Below, one piece after another: positions 1 through 7,602 of a DNA stretch of 18,828 nucleotides. The DNA is taken from contig JAHFHC010000017.1 in the NCBI GenBank assembly GCA_023247085.1, forward strand, positions 1-18,828. The letters run 5' to 3'. The stretch's first letter is position 1; every line of letters starts with the position of its first letter. This DNA is from Microcaldota archaeon (GTDB lineage: Archaea; Micrarchaeota; Micrarchaeia; Norongarragalinales; UBA8480). The notes under the pieces are model-generated. The model did not search any database. It had not been told where the DNA came from and saw only the letters and a list, made by a program, of their open reading frames with translations. Both the position numbers and the translations under genes were made by a program.

Positions 1-476
1 CCGCTCGTTTTAGGTGTATACTTGGAGAAAAACTTTCTGTTGATCCCAAAAGTATTCATGCGTATATTTTAGGCGAACACGGTGACAGTGAGTTTCCAGT
101 GTGGAGCTCAGCAACAATCGGTGGCGTCAGCCTAAGCGAATTTCCAGGATTTAACAAAGCAGTTGCATCACATGCATTTCAACACACTCGCAATGCCGCT
201 TATGAAATAATCAATAAAAAAGGTGCAACTTATTATGCAATTGCTTTAACAATTGCCGATATAGTGCGTTCCATTGTTTCCGACGACAAAGAGGTTATTC
301 CAGTTTCAACACTTATTCATAATTATAGTGGGGTTTCCAACCTTTGTCTTAGTGTACCGTGCATTATTGGTTCAAATGGGATAAAAAAGCAATTGTTTCC
401 AAAGTTGAATTCAACTGAACAAAAAGCGTTGAAAAAAAGCGCACAGGCTATAAAGTCGGCTATTAGCAAAATATAG
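1..476 (+). CDS. ldh: L-lactate dehydrogenase, C-terminal part (5' end outside window)
   Basis: The open frame enters from the left edge (first full codon at base 3) and gives 157 residues with no start codon before base 99, so the gene is cut by the window and the GTG at 99 is not its start. The visible part begins with ARFR, containing the substrate-binding Arg of the LDH/MDH family, followed by GEHGDSEFPVWS with the catalytic His, and later by the segment KKGATYYAIA. The GEHGDSE and GATYYAIA forms are those of NAD-dependent L-lactate dehydrogenases rather than malate dehydrogenases (which tend to have GxHGDxMVPL). The specificity loop near residue 100 is missing, so malate cannot be strictly excluded. 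Expected role: cytoplasmic interconversion of pyruvate and lactate with NADH. It lies 69 nt ahead of malic enzyme on the same strand, which suggests a malate-pyruvate-lactate redox route (inference). Confidence 0.88.
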   Translation, partial: ARFRCILGEKLSVDPKSIHAYILGEHGDSEFPVWSSATIGGVSLSEFPGFNKAVASHAFQHTRNAAYEIINKKGATYYAIALTIADIVRSIVSDDKEVIPVSTLIHNYSGVSNLCLSVPCIIGSNGIKKQLFPKLNSTEQKALKKSAQAIKSAISKI

Positions 477-492
477 GCGATTAACGAATTAC

Positions 493-500
493 TTATAAAT
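493..500 (+). promoter_or_regulatory. TATA box for malic enzyme gene
   Basis: The sequence TTATAAAT lies in the 69-nt gap after the lactate dehydrogenase gene. A start site about 25 nt downstream would leave a leader of some 20 nt that contains the ribosome binding site at 535-539. This suggests malic enzyme can be transcribed separately from the upstream gene. Confidence 0.5.
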
Positions 501-534
501 TAGCTAATTCAAAAATACTTTTCTTGTTGCGAAC

Positions 535-539
535 GGTGA
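535..539 (+). promoter_or_regulatory. Ribosome binding site of malic enzyme gene
   Basis: GGTGA lies 6 nt ahead of the ATG at 546 and matches the archaeal 16S rRNA tail (complement of UCACC). It fixes the start codon chosen for malic enzyme. Confidence 0.7.
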
Positions 540-545
540 TTTAAA

Positions 546-1724
546 ATGAATGACATTAATTGGGCAGAAGAATCCATCAAATTACACAAAAAGTGGAAGG
601 GCAAACTAGCTGTAAAAAGCAAAGCGCCTTTGAAGACGAAATATGACTTGTCAACTGCATATACGCCGGGCGTTGCCCAACCTTGCCTTGAAATTGCAAA
701 AAATAAAGAAGCAGCTTACGAATACACTTGGAAACGCAATAGTGTTGTAGTTTTATCCAATGGAACGCGAGTGCTTGGCCTTGGTAACATCGGTGCACTT
801 GCAGGCTTGCCTGTAATGGAGGGCAAGGCAATTTTGTTCAAAGGATTTGCTAATATTGATGCAGTGCCTTTATGCGTGAATGCTTATACTGTTGACGAAC
901 TAGTTACAATTGGAAAAGCAATTGCGCCGACATTTGGTGGTATTAATTTAGAGGATATACGCGTACCGGATTGTTTTGAAGTTGAAGACCGTTTAATTGC
1001 AGCACTTGATATCCCAGTTTTTCACGATGACCAGCACGGCACAGCAATTGTTGCACTTGCTGCACTTGTCAACGCGCTTAAGGCAACGAATCGGGATATA
1101 AAAACTGCTAGAATACTCTGCAATGGAGTGGGGGCAGCTGGAAGCGCAATTCTCAAAGCAATTTACGCTGCAGGTGCAAGAAACATAATTGCATTTGATT
1201 CTAAATCCACTTTATCAAAGAGCAGGCCAGAACTAAAAGAAACTTACAAAGAAAAATTACTTCCACTTATACAAGAATTCGACGGATCTTTTGAAGCGGG
1301 GTTTGTAAACGCTGATGTTTTTATTGGCACTTCAAAACCAAGCATTGTAACAAAGCAAATGATTTCCACAATGGCAAAAGACTCAATTGTAATTGCGTTA
1401 TCTAATCCCGTTCCAGAAATAATGCCAGAAGAAGCAATTACAGGTGGCGCAAAAATAGTATGCACGGGCAGAAGCGATTATCCAAATCAAGTTAATAACG
1501 TGCTAGCATTTCCCGGCGTGTTTCGTGGTGCCCTGGATTCAAAAGCAAAGAAAATAACTGATGGGATGAAACTTGCAGCTGCAAATGCACTTGCAAGTAT
1601 AGTAAGTGATGAAGAAATTGCATCTGGAATAGTTGTGCCTTCGCCTTTTGACAAAAGTGTGTCAAAAACAATAGCTAAGGCAGTTGCGCGACAAGCCAAA
1701 AAGGAAAAAGTTACACGAAATTAA
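546..1724 (+). CDS. Malic enzyme (NAD(P)-dependent, decarboxylating)
   Basis: 392 residues, the usual length of the short bacterial/archaeal malic enzymes that lack the phosphotransacetylase tail. It converts malate to pyruvate and CO2 with reduction of NAD(P)+ in the cytoplasm. Visible signatures: AYTPGV with the catalytic Tyr (about residue 39), [19 protein letters not shown] with the catalytic Lys (about 94), NLEDI (metal-binding Glu/Asp, 136-137), FHDDQHGTA (metal-binding Asp near 161) and the dinucleotide-binding GVGAAGSA (194-201), with an Asp at the end of the next strand that would favour NAD+ (inference). The ATG at 546 is supported by a GGTGA site. The gene is downstream of lactate dehydrogenase and converges with the IPP isomerase gene, the stop codons being only 4 nt apart. 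Nothing appears truncated. Confidence 0.95.
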   Translation: MNDINWAEESIKLHKKWKGKLAVKSKAPLKTKYDLSTAYTPGVAQPCLEIAKNKEAAYEYTWKRNSVVVLSNGTRVLGLGNIGALAGLPVMEGKAILFKGFANIDAVPLCVNAYTVDELVTIGKAIAPTFGGINLEDIRVPDCFEVEDRLIAALDIPVFHDDQHGTAIVALAALVNALKATNRDIKTARILCNGVGAAGSAILKAIYAAGARNIIAFDSKSTLSKSRPELKETYKEKLLPLIQEFDGSFEAGFVNADVFIGTSKPSIVTKQMISTMAKDSIVIALSNPVPEIMPEEAITGGAKIVCTGRSDYPNQVNNVLAFPGVFRGALDSKAKKITDGMKLAAANALASIVSDEEIASGIVVPSPFDKSVSKTIAKAVARQAKKEKVTRN

Positions 1725-1728
1725 GCAG

Positions 1729-2742
1729 CTAATTAGTCAGCATCTTTGCTTTTTTCAATGCGGTTAAGTCTTTTGAGCGCGTGAGAAACATCGCTATTTT
1801 TAGTTCGTTTTCCCATTTTTCAATTTCTTTTTTCACGCCTTCGGAACCGTCGGTGTTTTGTGCTTTTAGAAAAGGTGAAGCTGCGCCGGCAAGAGTTGCG
1901 CCTAATCGAATTGCTTTAGCAACGTGTAAACCATTTCTAACTCCGCCGCTTGCAATAAGTGGAATTTTCACTGCTGCTTCTTTTAATGCCGTGACCGTTG
2001 GTACCCCCCAGTTCCAATATAGATTACCAGCTTGTGCGTCTTTGCGTTGAATTTCAATAGCTGCCCATGAAGTTCCGCCTGTGCCGCTTATGTCAATAGC
2101 AGCTACGCCTGCTTGTTCGAGCTCTTTGCAAACTTCTGCGTTTATTCCAGCTCCAACTTCTTTTGCAATAATTGGAATACCTAGTTTACTGCAAGTTTTT
2201 TCAATTGCCTTTAATACGCCACGCCAATCAGAGTCACCTTCAGGCTGAATTATTTCTTGCAATGGATTTAAGTGAACACAAAGCGCATCTGCCTCTATAT
2301 CTGAAACCATTTTTTCGATTTTTTCAAACGAATATTTAGTTAATTGGTACCCGCCAATGTTACCGCATAAAAAAACGTTGGGAGCAACATCTTTTACTTT
2401 AAATGTTTTTGTTAATTCGGGTTTTTCAATCATTGCGCGCTGTGAACCGACACCCATTACTATGTTCTTTTTTTCACACGCAATTGCAATATCCTTGTTG
2501 ATTTTTTCAACGGTTTCGTGCCCGCCAGTCATTGAAAGTATAAAAAATGGTAGTGAAAATTTTCTCCCAAGAAATTTTACTTCGGTGTTTATTTCAGAGA
2601 AGTTCATTTCTGGTAATGCATAGTGCAAGAAGTTTATGTCGTCGAACCCCGTTGGTGTTGTATGCTGCACGTTTTTTTCCAATACGATCTTAACGTGTTG
2701 TACTTTCCTTAAACTTGTCGGGTCATTGGAATCATCTGGCAT
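1729..2742 (-). CDS. fni: Type II isopentenyl-diphosphate isomerase (FMN-dependent)
   Basis: 337 residues, normal for the family. It interconverts isopentenyl and dimethylallyl diphosphate, using FMN and a reductant, and so closes the mevalonate pathway. Visible features: an N-terminal GFDDINFLHYALPE, FILSMTGG, GSQRAM (about 99-104), HLNPLQEIIQPEGD (157-170, with the conserved Gln and Glu implicated in isomerisation and metal binding), KEVGAG, DISGTGGTSW and the C-terminal flavin phosphate-binding SGGVRNGLHVAKAIRLGA. It is unrelated to the Nudix-type isomerase. It is the last gene of the reductase-kinase-kinase-isomerase operon, 40 nt after phosphomevalonate kinase, and has its own GTGAT ribosome binding site 6 nt ahead of the ATG. 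Confidence 0.96.
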   Translation of the reverse strand: MPDDSNDPTSLRKVQHVKIVLEKNVQHTTPTGFDDINFLHYALPEMNFSEINTEVKFLGRKFSLPFFILSMTGGHETVEKINKDIAIACEKKNIVMGVGSQRAMIEKPELTKTFKVKDVAPNVFLCGNIGGYQLTKYSFEKIEKMVSDIEADALCVHLNPLQEIIQPEGDSDWRGVLKAIEKTCSKLGIPIIAKEVGAGINAEVCKELEQAGVAAIDISGTGGTSWAAIEIQRKDAQAGNLYWNWGVPTVTALKEAAVKIPLIASGGVRNGLHVAKAIRLGATLAGAASPFLKAQNTDGSEGVKKEIEKWENELKIAMFLTRSKDLTALKKAKMLTN

Positions 2743-2748
2743 TTTTTC

Positions 2749-2753
2749 ATCAC
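2749..2753 (-). promoter_or_regulatory. Ribosome binding site of IPP isomerase gene
   Basis: Read on the minus strand the bases are GTGAT, with 6 nt to the ATG at 2742, matching the 16S rRNA tail. The 40-nt gap after the kinase gene therefore has room for independent translation initiation, unlike the tighter junctions further upstream in this operon. Confidence 0.6.
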
Positions 2754-2782
2754 TGTTTTTTTTATGTTAATAGTAATTTAAT

Positions 2783-3916
2783 TCAAGGCCGTTTTAAAAC
2801 ACTTGTTTCTACTTTAAACCCCGTATTATCAATTGAAATGTCAAGCAATTCTAATCCGCTTTTTGACCAAAATGATTTTAGTTTAAATGCATCGGTTTGA
2901 GATAAGCAAAGCCCCGCAATTGAGTCCCCGCCACCCGCGCCAGGTAAGCTGGCTGTAAATGCACCGTGTTTTTTTGATTCTTCAATAAGTTGAGTCATTT
3001 CATTTGATTCAATTTCAATCCCACTTTTTTCGCCTAGAGTTTTTAATATCCCGCGAGCGGAGTCAAACCATTTTTCGAACTCCGCGAGTTTTTCTTCACT
3101 GCGCTGCGCTTGGAGAATTTCAAGGCACTTAATCGCTTTTTGATTGTATTCGTTTAATTCCGAAATCATTTTTGTATATTCGGCTTTATTTTTTTCTTTA
3201 AATTCTTTTACTTTTGCAATCATTTGTGTTGTGCTTGTACTGTTGTTTGGAATATTCGCTACAACCGCGTAAAAAAACGAAGGTAAGTTGATTGGCGTAA
3301 TTGAGTAATCCCACTTTGAACCAATTGCTTGTGATAAGCTCATTTTAATGAGTTCTGGCGAGTAACGCGAATATCGAATAGAACCATAAGTGCTACTTGC
3401 CACGTCAAACCCACTCCCTGCTTTTCCTTGAGACGTACAATGCGAGTATTGCGCTATTTTGTGTAGCGCTTCAATTTCTTTTTTGTTGATTAAGTCGATT
3501 CCATGAAGCGAGAGCACTGCGCCTACAGTTGCAACTGTAACTGCTGCACTTGAGCCTAACCCGCTTTTTGCCGCATCTATGCTAAACGCTGCATCGCTTT
3601 TTGTTTTAACACTTACGCCGTGGAGTTTGACGCCTCTTTGTTCCAAATAGTTTAAAGCGAATTGCACTGCATCTCTAATGAAAGTTGCTTTTTTTTGTTC
3701 TGTTTCATCCTTTAAAACAATTTTATTATTTTTATAAACCCCTTTGCAGTCAATGTCAAGTTGGTTATTTTTTAATTCAATATGTGGAAAAGGCAATGCA
3801 GTTGCTTCAGCGTAAACGCGTTTGTCTATGCTCGTGACAAAACCAATGTTGTTGGGTTCGATAATGGAGTAACCGCCCATCCACAGTATTTTTCCAGGTG
3901 CAGAAACGGTTGCCAT
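2783..3916 (-). CDS. Phosphomevalonate kinase (GHMP family)
   Basis: 377 residues. It phosphorylates mevalonate 5-phosphate to mevalonate 5-diphosphate with ATP, the committed step of the classical mevalonate route. Visible: SAPGK near the N-terminus with WMGGYSIIE (the kinase type with GGY instead of GEH), the ATP loop SGLGSSAA (118-125), the strongly diagnostic HCTSQGKAGSGFDVAS followed by TYGSIRY (159-182), and the C-terminal GHMP motif SLPGAGGGDS. The QGK-GSGFD-GS pattern separates it from mevalonate kinase and from diphosphomevalonate decarboxylase. The ATG lies 2 nt after the stop of the mevalonate kinase gene, indicating translational coupling. Most archaea lack this enzyme and use a dehydratase or alternative decarboxylase route, Sulfolobales being the usual exception, so its presence here is notable. 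Family assignment is firm; the exact substrate is inferred from motifs and context. Confidence 0.9.
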   Translation of the reverse strand: MATVSAPGKILWMGGYSIIEPNNIGFVTSIDKRVYAEATALPFPHIELKNNQLDIDCKGVYKNNKIVLKDETEQKKATFIRDAVQFALNYLEQRGVKLHGVSVKTKSDAAFSIDAAKSGLGSSAAVTVATVGAVLSLHGIDLINKKEIEALHKIAQYSHCTSQGKAGSGFDVASSTYGSIRYSRYSPELIKMSLSQAIGSKWDYSITPINLPSFFYAVVANIPNNSTSTTQMIAKVKEFKEKNKAEYTKMISELNEYNQKAIKCLEILQAQRSEEKLAEFEKWFDSARGILKTLGEKSGIEIESNEMTQLIEESKKHGAFTASLPGAGGGDSIAGLCLSQTDAFKLKSFWSKSGLELLDISIDNTGFKVETSVLKRP

Positions 3917-3918
3917 GT

Positions 3919-4944
3919 TTATTGCATTGCCCCTTTGGTTGGTTTTGCTTCAAAGGCGTTGAATCTATTTTTTTTTAATTCTTCGATTAGTTTTGTCGTA
4001 TTGTTTTTATTGACAAGTGCAATTACTGCTCCTCCGTTTCCCCCTGCTCCAGTTAATTTTGCGCCGTAAGCGTTGTTTTGCAATGCGATTTCTTTCGCTT
4101 TTTCAATTTCGTTACTGCTTGCACCAATGCTTTTTAACAATTCGTGATTTTCATTCATTGCCTTGCCAAGAGCGTCAGGATTTCCATTTGTTTTTAATTC
4201 GCTTACTATTTTTTGAAATATTTTTCTAAATGGCTTAAGCTTTTGTTTATCGTTGTCAGTTAATTCAGTTATCTGTTTAATGGTTCCGTCATTTTTTAAA
4301 AATTCTAAATGCTCTGCAACAGTTCTAACCACTTCGCCAGTTAAGCTTCGTTTGCCTCCTCTTGAAGAGTCAATAACTATGAGTGTTGTGTCTTGTGGTA
4401 ATTTGACATCGACATGCTGGAAATCCCATTTAGCGTTTTCTCCTGCTTTTTGTGTTTTAGTCAATTGTGTTGGTCCAAACAACACGGTCATTGCATCTAT
4501 TCCGCTTGGTGCGCCTCCATGTGCGCTTGTGTCAACGAATTGCACGTCTTGAAATAATTCTTCTCTAGTTGGTGTAACTTTCATATGTTTGTACAGCGCA
4601 ATTGCAAGTGCAGCTGCGACACTTGAACTTGCGCCCATTCCTTTTGGTACATTTGACTCAAGTTCAATAACTGTTTTTTTTCTTGGTTTCAGTCCTTTTT
4701 GTATAAAGCGTTTTAACAAGTCACAAAATACTGGCCAAGTTATTTCTCCGCTTTTTACGTTTCCAGTTGCGTCGAGAGAAATTAATTTGCCGTTTTGTTT
4801 CATTTCAAAACCCGGTTCGGCGTTTGTTTCGCTTAATTTAACGGTGTTAAATGGTTCTATGCTAATTGCAAGTGCTTGGCAACCGTAGACAACTGCATGT
4901 TCGCCGGTTAAGATTACTTTGCACGGTGCTTTTACGTCTATCAC
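3919..4944 (-). CDS. mvk: Mevalonate kinase (GHMP family)
   Basis: 341 residues. It phosphorylates mevalonate at C5 with ATP. GHMP motif 1 reads KAPCKVILTGEHAVVYG: the GEHAVVYG part is classic mevalonate kinase, but Cys8 replaces the usual Gly of APGK. Motif 2 is PKGMGASSSVA (about 100-110). HGGAPSGID (142-150) carries the catalytic Asp, and motif 3 is LTGAGGNGGAV (298-307). The start is a GTG: the reductase stop TAA is followed by one AAA codon and then this GTG, in the same frame, and no ATG occurs nearby. GGCGA, one mismatch from a consensus binding site, lies 8 nt upstream inside the reductase gene. Second gene of the operon, tightly coupled on both sides. Confidence 0.92.
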   Translation of the reverse strand: MIDVKAPCKVILTGEHAVVYGCQALAISIEPFNTVKLSETNAEPGFEMKQNGKLISLDATGNVKSGEITWPVFCDLLKRFIQKGLKPRKKTVIELESNVPKGMGASSSVAAALAIALYKHMKVTPTREELFQDVQFVDTSAHGGAPSGIDAMTVLFGPTQLTKTQKAGENAKWDFQHVDVKLPQDTTLIVIDSSRGGKRSLTGEVVRTVAEHLEFLKNDGTIKQITELTDNDKQKLKPFRKIFQKIVSELKTNGNPDALGKAMNENHELLKSIGASSNEIEKAKEIALQNNAYGAKLTGAGGNGGAVIALVNKNNTTKLIEELKKNRFNAFEAKPTKGAMQ

Positions 4945-4947
4945 TTT

Positions 4948-6333
4948 TTACTTCGCCTTTTCTCTCACTTGTTTTAATGCTTCTTTTGCTGAGTCTACAT
5001 TTACGATTTTTTGCTTTGCTATGATTTCTGCCACTTTTTCAATTTCATCGTTTTCAGCTCCGGCGATTACTGCTATGTTTTTTGCGTGTAGTTTCATGTG
5101 CCCAGTTTGTATTCCAGTTGTGCTTAGTGCTCGTAGCGCTGCGAAGTTCTGTGCAAGGCCGACGCAAGCAACTACTTGTGCTAGTTCTTGTGCTGTTTTT
5201 ATGCCAAGTATTCTTAATGCAATTTGTGCGAGCGGATGAGTTTTAGTTGCGCCTCCGACTAGTCCTAGCGCAAGTGGAAGTTCAATTGTTCCACGTAAGT
5301 TCCCAGTTTTGGTTTTTTCCCATTTTGTAAGCGGCAAATATTTTCCAGTTATTGCCGCGTACGTGTGTGCGCCTGCTTCAATTGCGCGCCAGTCGTTTCC
5401 AGTTGCGATTACAATGGGGTCTATTCCATTCATTATCCCCTTATTATGCGTACATGCGCGGTAAATGTCATGATAGGCAAATAGGTACGCGTCTACAACG
5501 CCATCTACGACTTCTTCACCGATTACGTTTTTATCGTATTCTACGCTTGCACGACTAAGTCGCTTGTCGGCTAAATTTGAAATTATTCTTAAGCGTACTT
5601 TGCCGTTGCTTAGTTTTTCTAAGTCAAGTGCAATTGCTTCAGCCATTGTGTTAATTGTATTTGCGCCCATTGCATCGCGTACATCTACGTCAAAATCTAC
5701 AACTAGCATATTTTTTGTTAATTTCCGACAACGTAATGCTTTTACTCCGCCGCCAAGCGTTATCATTATTGGATTAGTGGCATTTGCTTTTGTGATCAAC
5801 TCAACTTTATGCCCTTCAATTTGGTTCACTGCTTTCGCTACATTTGGCACATTGACGACTTGTACTTGGCCAGTCATAATTGGGTCATCGGAAGATGCGG
5901 TAAACCCCTTTGGAAGCGCTAATTTAGCGGCATTAGTGGCTGCTGCGATAACTGACGGCTCTTCAATTGCCATTGGTACAAGCAAGTCGCGGCCGTTTAT
6001 GCGAAAATTAGTGGCTATTCCAAGCGGAAGCTGGTGAGTCCCAACGACACTTTCTATCATTCTGTCAGCTACATTTACTGGTAATGCGCTTTCCTTAAGC
6101 AATAAGTCGCCTTCTTGACTCGTAATTACCCCTTGTTTTACCAATAACGCTACGCGTTCAGTTGGCTTCAATTTGTAAAGCGAGGAGAATTGAGAGTAGT
6201 CAGTCATTAATTGTTTCACCTGATTTCCTTGCAACTCGCGTGTTTTTTTAATCCCCTGTTCAGACCAAATATGTTCGACAAAGGTCGACAAATGGTTCGT
6301 CAACCGTCTCTTTTTTAAAGCGTTGATCGTCAT
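4948..6333 (-). CDS. mvaA: HMG-CoA reductase, class II
   Basis: 461 residues from the ATG at 6333 (a TTG two codons upstream is possible). It reduces HMG-CoA to mevalonate using NAD(P)H, in the cytoplasm, with no membrane segment. Signatures in order: IESVVG with the catalytic Glu (94), EEPSVIAA (124-131), DAMGANTINTM (220-230), ACTHNKGIMNGI with the catalytic Lys (298), ATGNDWRA with the catalytic Asp (314), GGATKTHP and QTGHMKLHA with the catalytic His (412). The Lys-Asp and Asp-His spacings (16 and 98) agree with the Pseudomonas mevalonii enzyme. This is the bacterial class II form, found in some archaea by transfer, not the class I form typical of most archaea. It is longer than the usual 428 residues because of extra length before the Lys. 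First gene of its operon, divergent from HMG-CoA synthase. Confidence 0.96.
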   Translation of the reverse strand: MTINALKKRRLTNHLSTFVEHIWSEQGIKKTRELQGNQVKQLMTDYSQFSSLYKLKPTERVALLVKQGVITSQEGDLLLKESALPVNVADRMIESVVGTHQLPLGIATNFRINGRDLLVPMAIEEPSVIAAATNAAKLALPKGFTASSDDPIMTGQVQVVNVPNVAKAVNQIEGHKVELITKANATNPIMITLGGGVKALRCRKLTKNMLVVDFDVDVRDAMGANTINTMAEAIALDLEKLSNGKVRLRIISNLADKRLSRASVEYDKNVIGEEVVDGVVDAYLFAYHDIYRACTHNKGIMNGIDPIVIATGNDWRAIEAGAHTYAAITGKYLPLTKWEKTKTGNLRGTIELPLALGLVGGATKTHPLAQIALRILGIKTAQELAQVVACVGLAQNFAALRALSTTGIQTGHMKLHAKNIAVIAGAENDEIEKVAEIIAKQKIVNVDSAKEALKQVREKAK

Positions 6334-6402
6334 AATCAATTTGCAAAATTAAGGGTTTAATTGATAAACTGATTAACCGATAAAAAGAGACTCGCAAATA
6401 AA
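6334..6402. promoter_or_regulatory. Divergent promoter region of the two mevalonate operons
   Basis: Only 69 nt separate the starts of HMG-CoA reductase (-) and HMG-CoA synthase (+), so both arms of the pathway must be transcribed from here. An AT-rich element TTTAATTGATAAAC (6356-6369) could serve as core promoter both ways: on the minus strand it is about 28 nt ahead of the reductase ATG (leaderless mRNA), and on the plus strand about 40 nt ahead of the synthase ATG. GATAAAAAG (6379-6387) is a second plus-strand candidate. Neither gene has a clear ribosome binding site. The exact boxes are a guess; the shared intergenic position is certain. Confidence 0.5.
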
Positions 6403-7530
6403 ATGGCTAAAATAATGAAATCTGACGCGTCCGTTCGCTCTGCAAGTCCAGTCATCAATGCTGGCGTTGGGATTGTAAGTTATGGCTATTTTGTCCCGCG
6501 CTTGCGCATAAAAGTGTCTGATATAGCTGCAACTTGGGGTAAAGACGCTTCAGTTGGTGAAAGCCTTGGTGTCAAAGAAAAGGCAGTTGGCGCTTGGGAT
6601 GAAGATTCATGCACTTTTGCAGTTGAAGCAAGTAGAATGGCGCTTAAAGCAACTGCTGGTGCAAATGGCGGTAGTGGTATTAATCCCCAAGAAATCGGGG
6701 CAATTTACGTGGGAAGCGAAAGCAAGCCTTATGCAGTTAAACCCTCTGCGGCTATTGTTGCTGAAGCAATTCAAGCTACTCCTTCGCTTACTGCTGCAGA
6801 TTTAGAATTTGCCTGTAAGGCAGGTACTGCTGGCATGCAAATGGCAATGGGGCTTGTATCAAGTGGTATGATAAATTATGGCTTGGCAATTGGCTCTGAC
6901 ACTGCTCAAGCGCAACCTGGCGATGCATTGGAATACACTGCAGGCAGTGGAGCAGCTGCGTTTATAATTGGTAAAAAAAATGTAATTGCAACAATTGATG
7001 ACACTTATTCTTTTACAACTGATACGCCTGACTTTTGGCGCCGCCAACACGCGGAGTTCCCGCAACATGCTGGCCGTTTTACAGGCGAACCCGCTTACTT
7101 CAAGCACGTGCAAGGGGCAACACAAGGCATACTAGAAAAAACGGGCACAACGACCAAAGATTACGATTACGTTGTGTTTCATCAACCTAATGGAAAATTT
7201 CCACTGCGAGTAGCAAAGAGCCTTGGGTTCGGCGACGAAGCTGTCAAGCAAGGGTTGATTACGCCATTTATTGGAAATACGTACAGTGCTGCTTCAATGA
7301 TTGGGCTGGTTAGTGTGCTTGACGTTGCAAAACCAGGCGACAAAATTTTGTTATGCTCTTATGGAAGTGGGTCAGGCAGCGATGCGTTTGTGTTAACTGT
7401 TCAAGATGAAATAACAAAACCAAATCGTAGACCAAGTGTAAAATTATTGGATTACATTGCAAAGAACAAAAAGTATGTTGACTACGCTGGCTATGCGAAA
7501 CACAGAAAGAAAATCAAGCACATAGAGTAG
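6403..7530 (+). CDS. Archaeal-type hydroxymethylglutaryl-CoA synthase
   Basis: 375 residues. It condenses acetyl-CoA with acetoacetyl-CoA to HMG-CoA, with a thiolase-type fold. The first about 20 residues look like a dispensable extension before GVGIVSYGYFVPRLRIKVSD, the typical archaeal opening. Catalytic Cys138 lies in LEFACKAGTAGM, and the His in VVFHQPNGKFPLRVAK (260). It also has GVKEKAVGAWDEDS and a C-terminal glycine-rich SYGSGSGSDAF. It is followed by thiolase and the DUF35 protein. In methanogens these three proteins form a complex that channels acetoacetyl-CoA directly, making the unfavourable thiolase reaction run forward; the same is inferred here. The ATG at 6403 is used; a second ATG at 6415 cannot be excluded. 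Confidence 0.96.
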   Translation: MAKIMKSDASVRSASPVINAGVGIVSYGYFVPRLRIKVSDIAATWGKDASVGESLGVKEKAVGAWDEDSCTFAVEASRMALKATAGANGGSGINPQEIGAIYVGSESKPYAVKPSAAIVAEAIQATPSLTAADLEFACKAGTAGMQMAMGLVSSGMINYGLAIGSDTAQAQPGDALEYTAGSGAAAFIIGKKNVIATIDDTYSFTTDTPDFWRRQHAEFPQHAGRFTGEPAYFKHVQGATQGILEKTGTTTKDYDYVVFHQPNGKFPLRVAKSLGFGDEAVKQGLITPFIGNTYSAASMIGLVSVLDVAKPGDKILLCSYGSGSGSDAFVLTVQDEITKPNRRPSVKLLDYIAKNKKYVDYAGYAKHRKKIKHIE

Positions 7531-7602
7531 AAAAAACTCAAAACGAAAAATAAACAAAAAAACAAAAAATAATAATAATTGAGAGAAAGTGAAAAAAATA
7601 AA

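Noticed and set aside
5564-6037. 157-residue plus-strand open frame
   Set aside because: It lies fully antisense to HMG-CoA reductase, whose motifs are unmistakable; the translated product is Ser/Thr/Ile-rich shadow sequence with no motif.
3919-6333. Reductase-kinase reading as one broken fusion gene (pseudogene)
   Set aside because: Both halves are full length with intact motifs and their own start codons; the in-frame junction is reported as a finding instead.
6334-6339. TTG start for HMG-CoA reductase two codons upstream
   Set aside because: An ATG follows immediately, no ribosome binding site favours the TTG, and the gene appears leaderless from the nearby AT element.
7579-7602. TTG start of thiolase eight codons upstream
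   Set aside because: The extra residues are hydrophilic and absent from the family's usual N-terminus, which begins close to the ATG at 7603.
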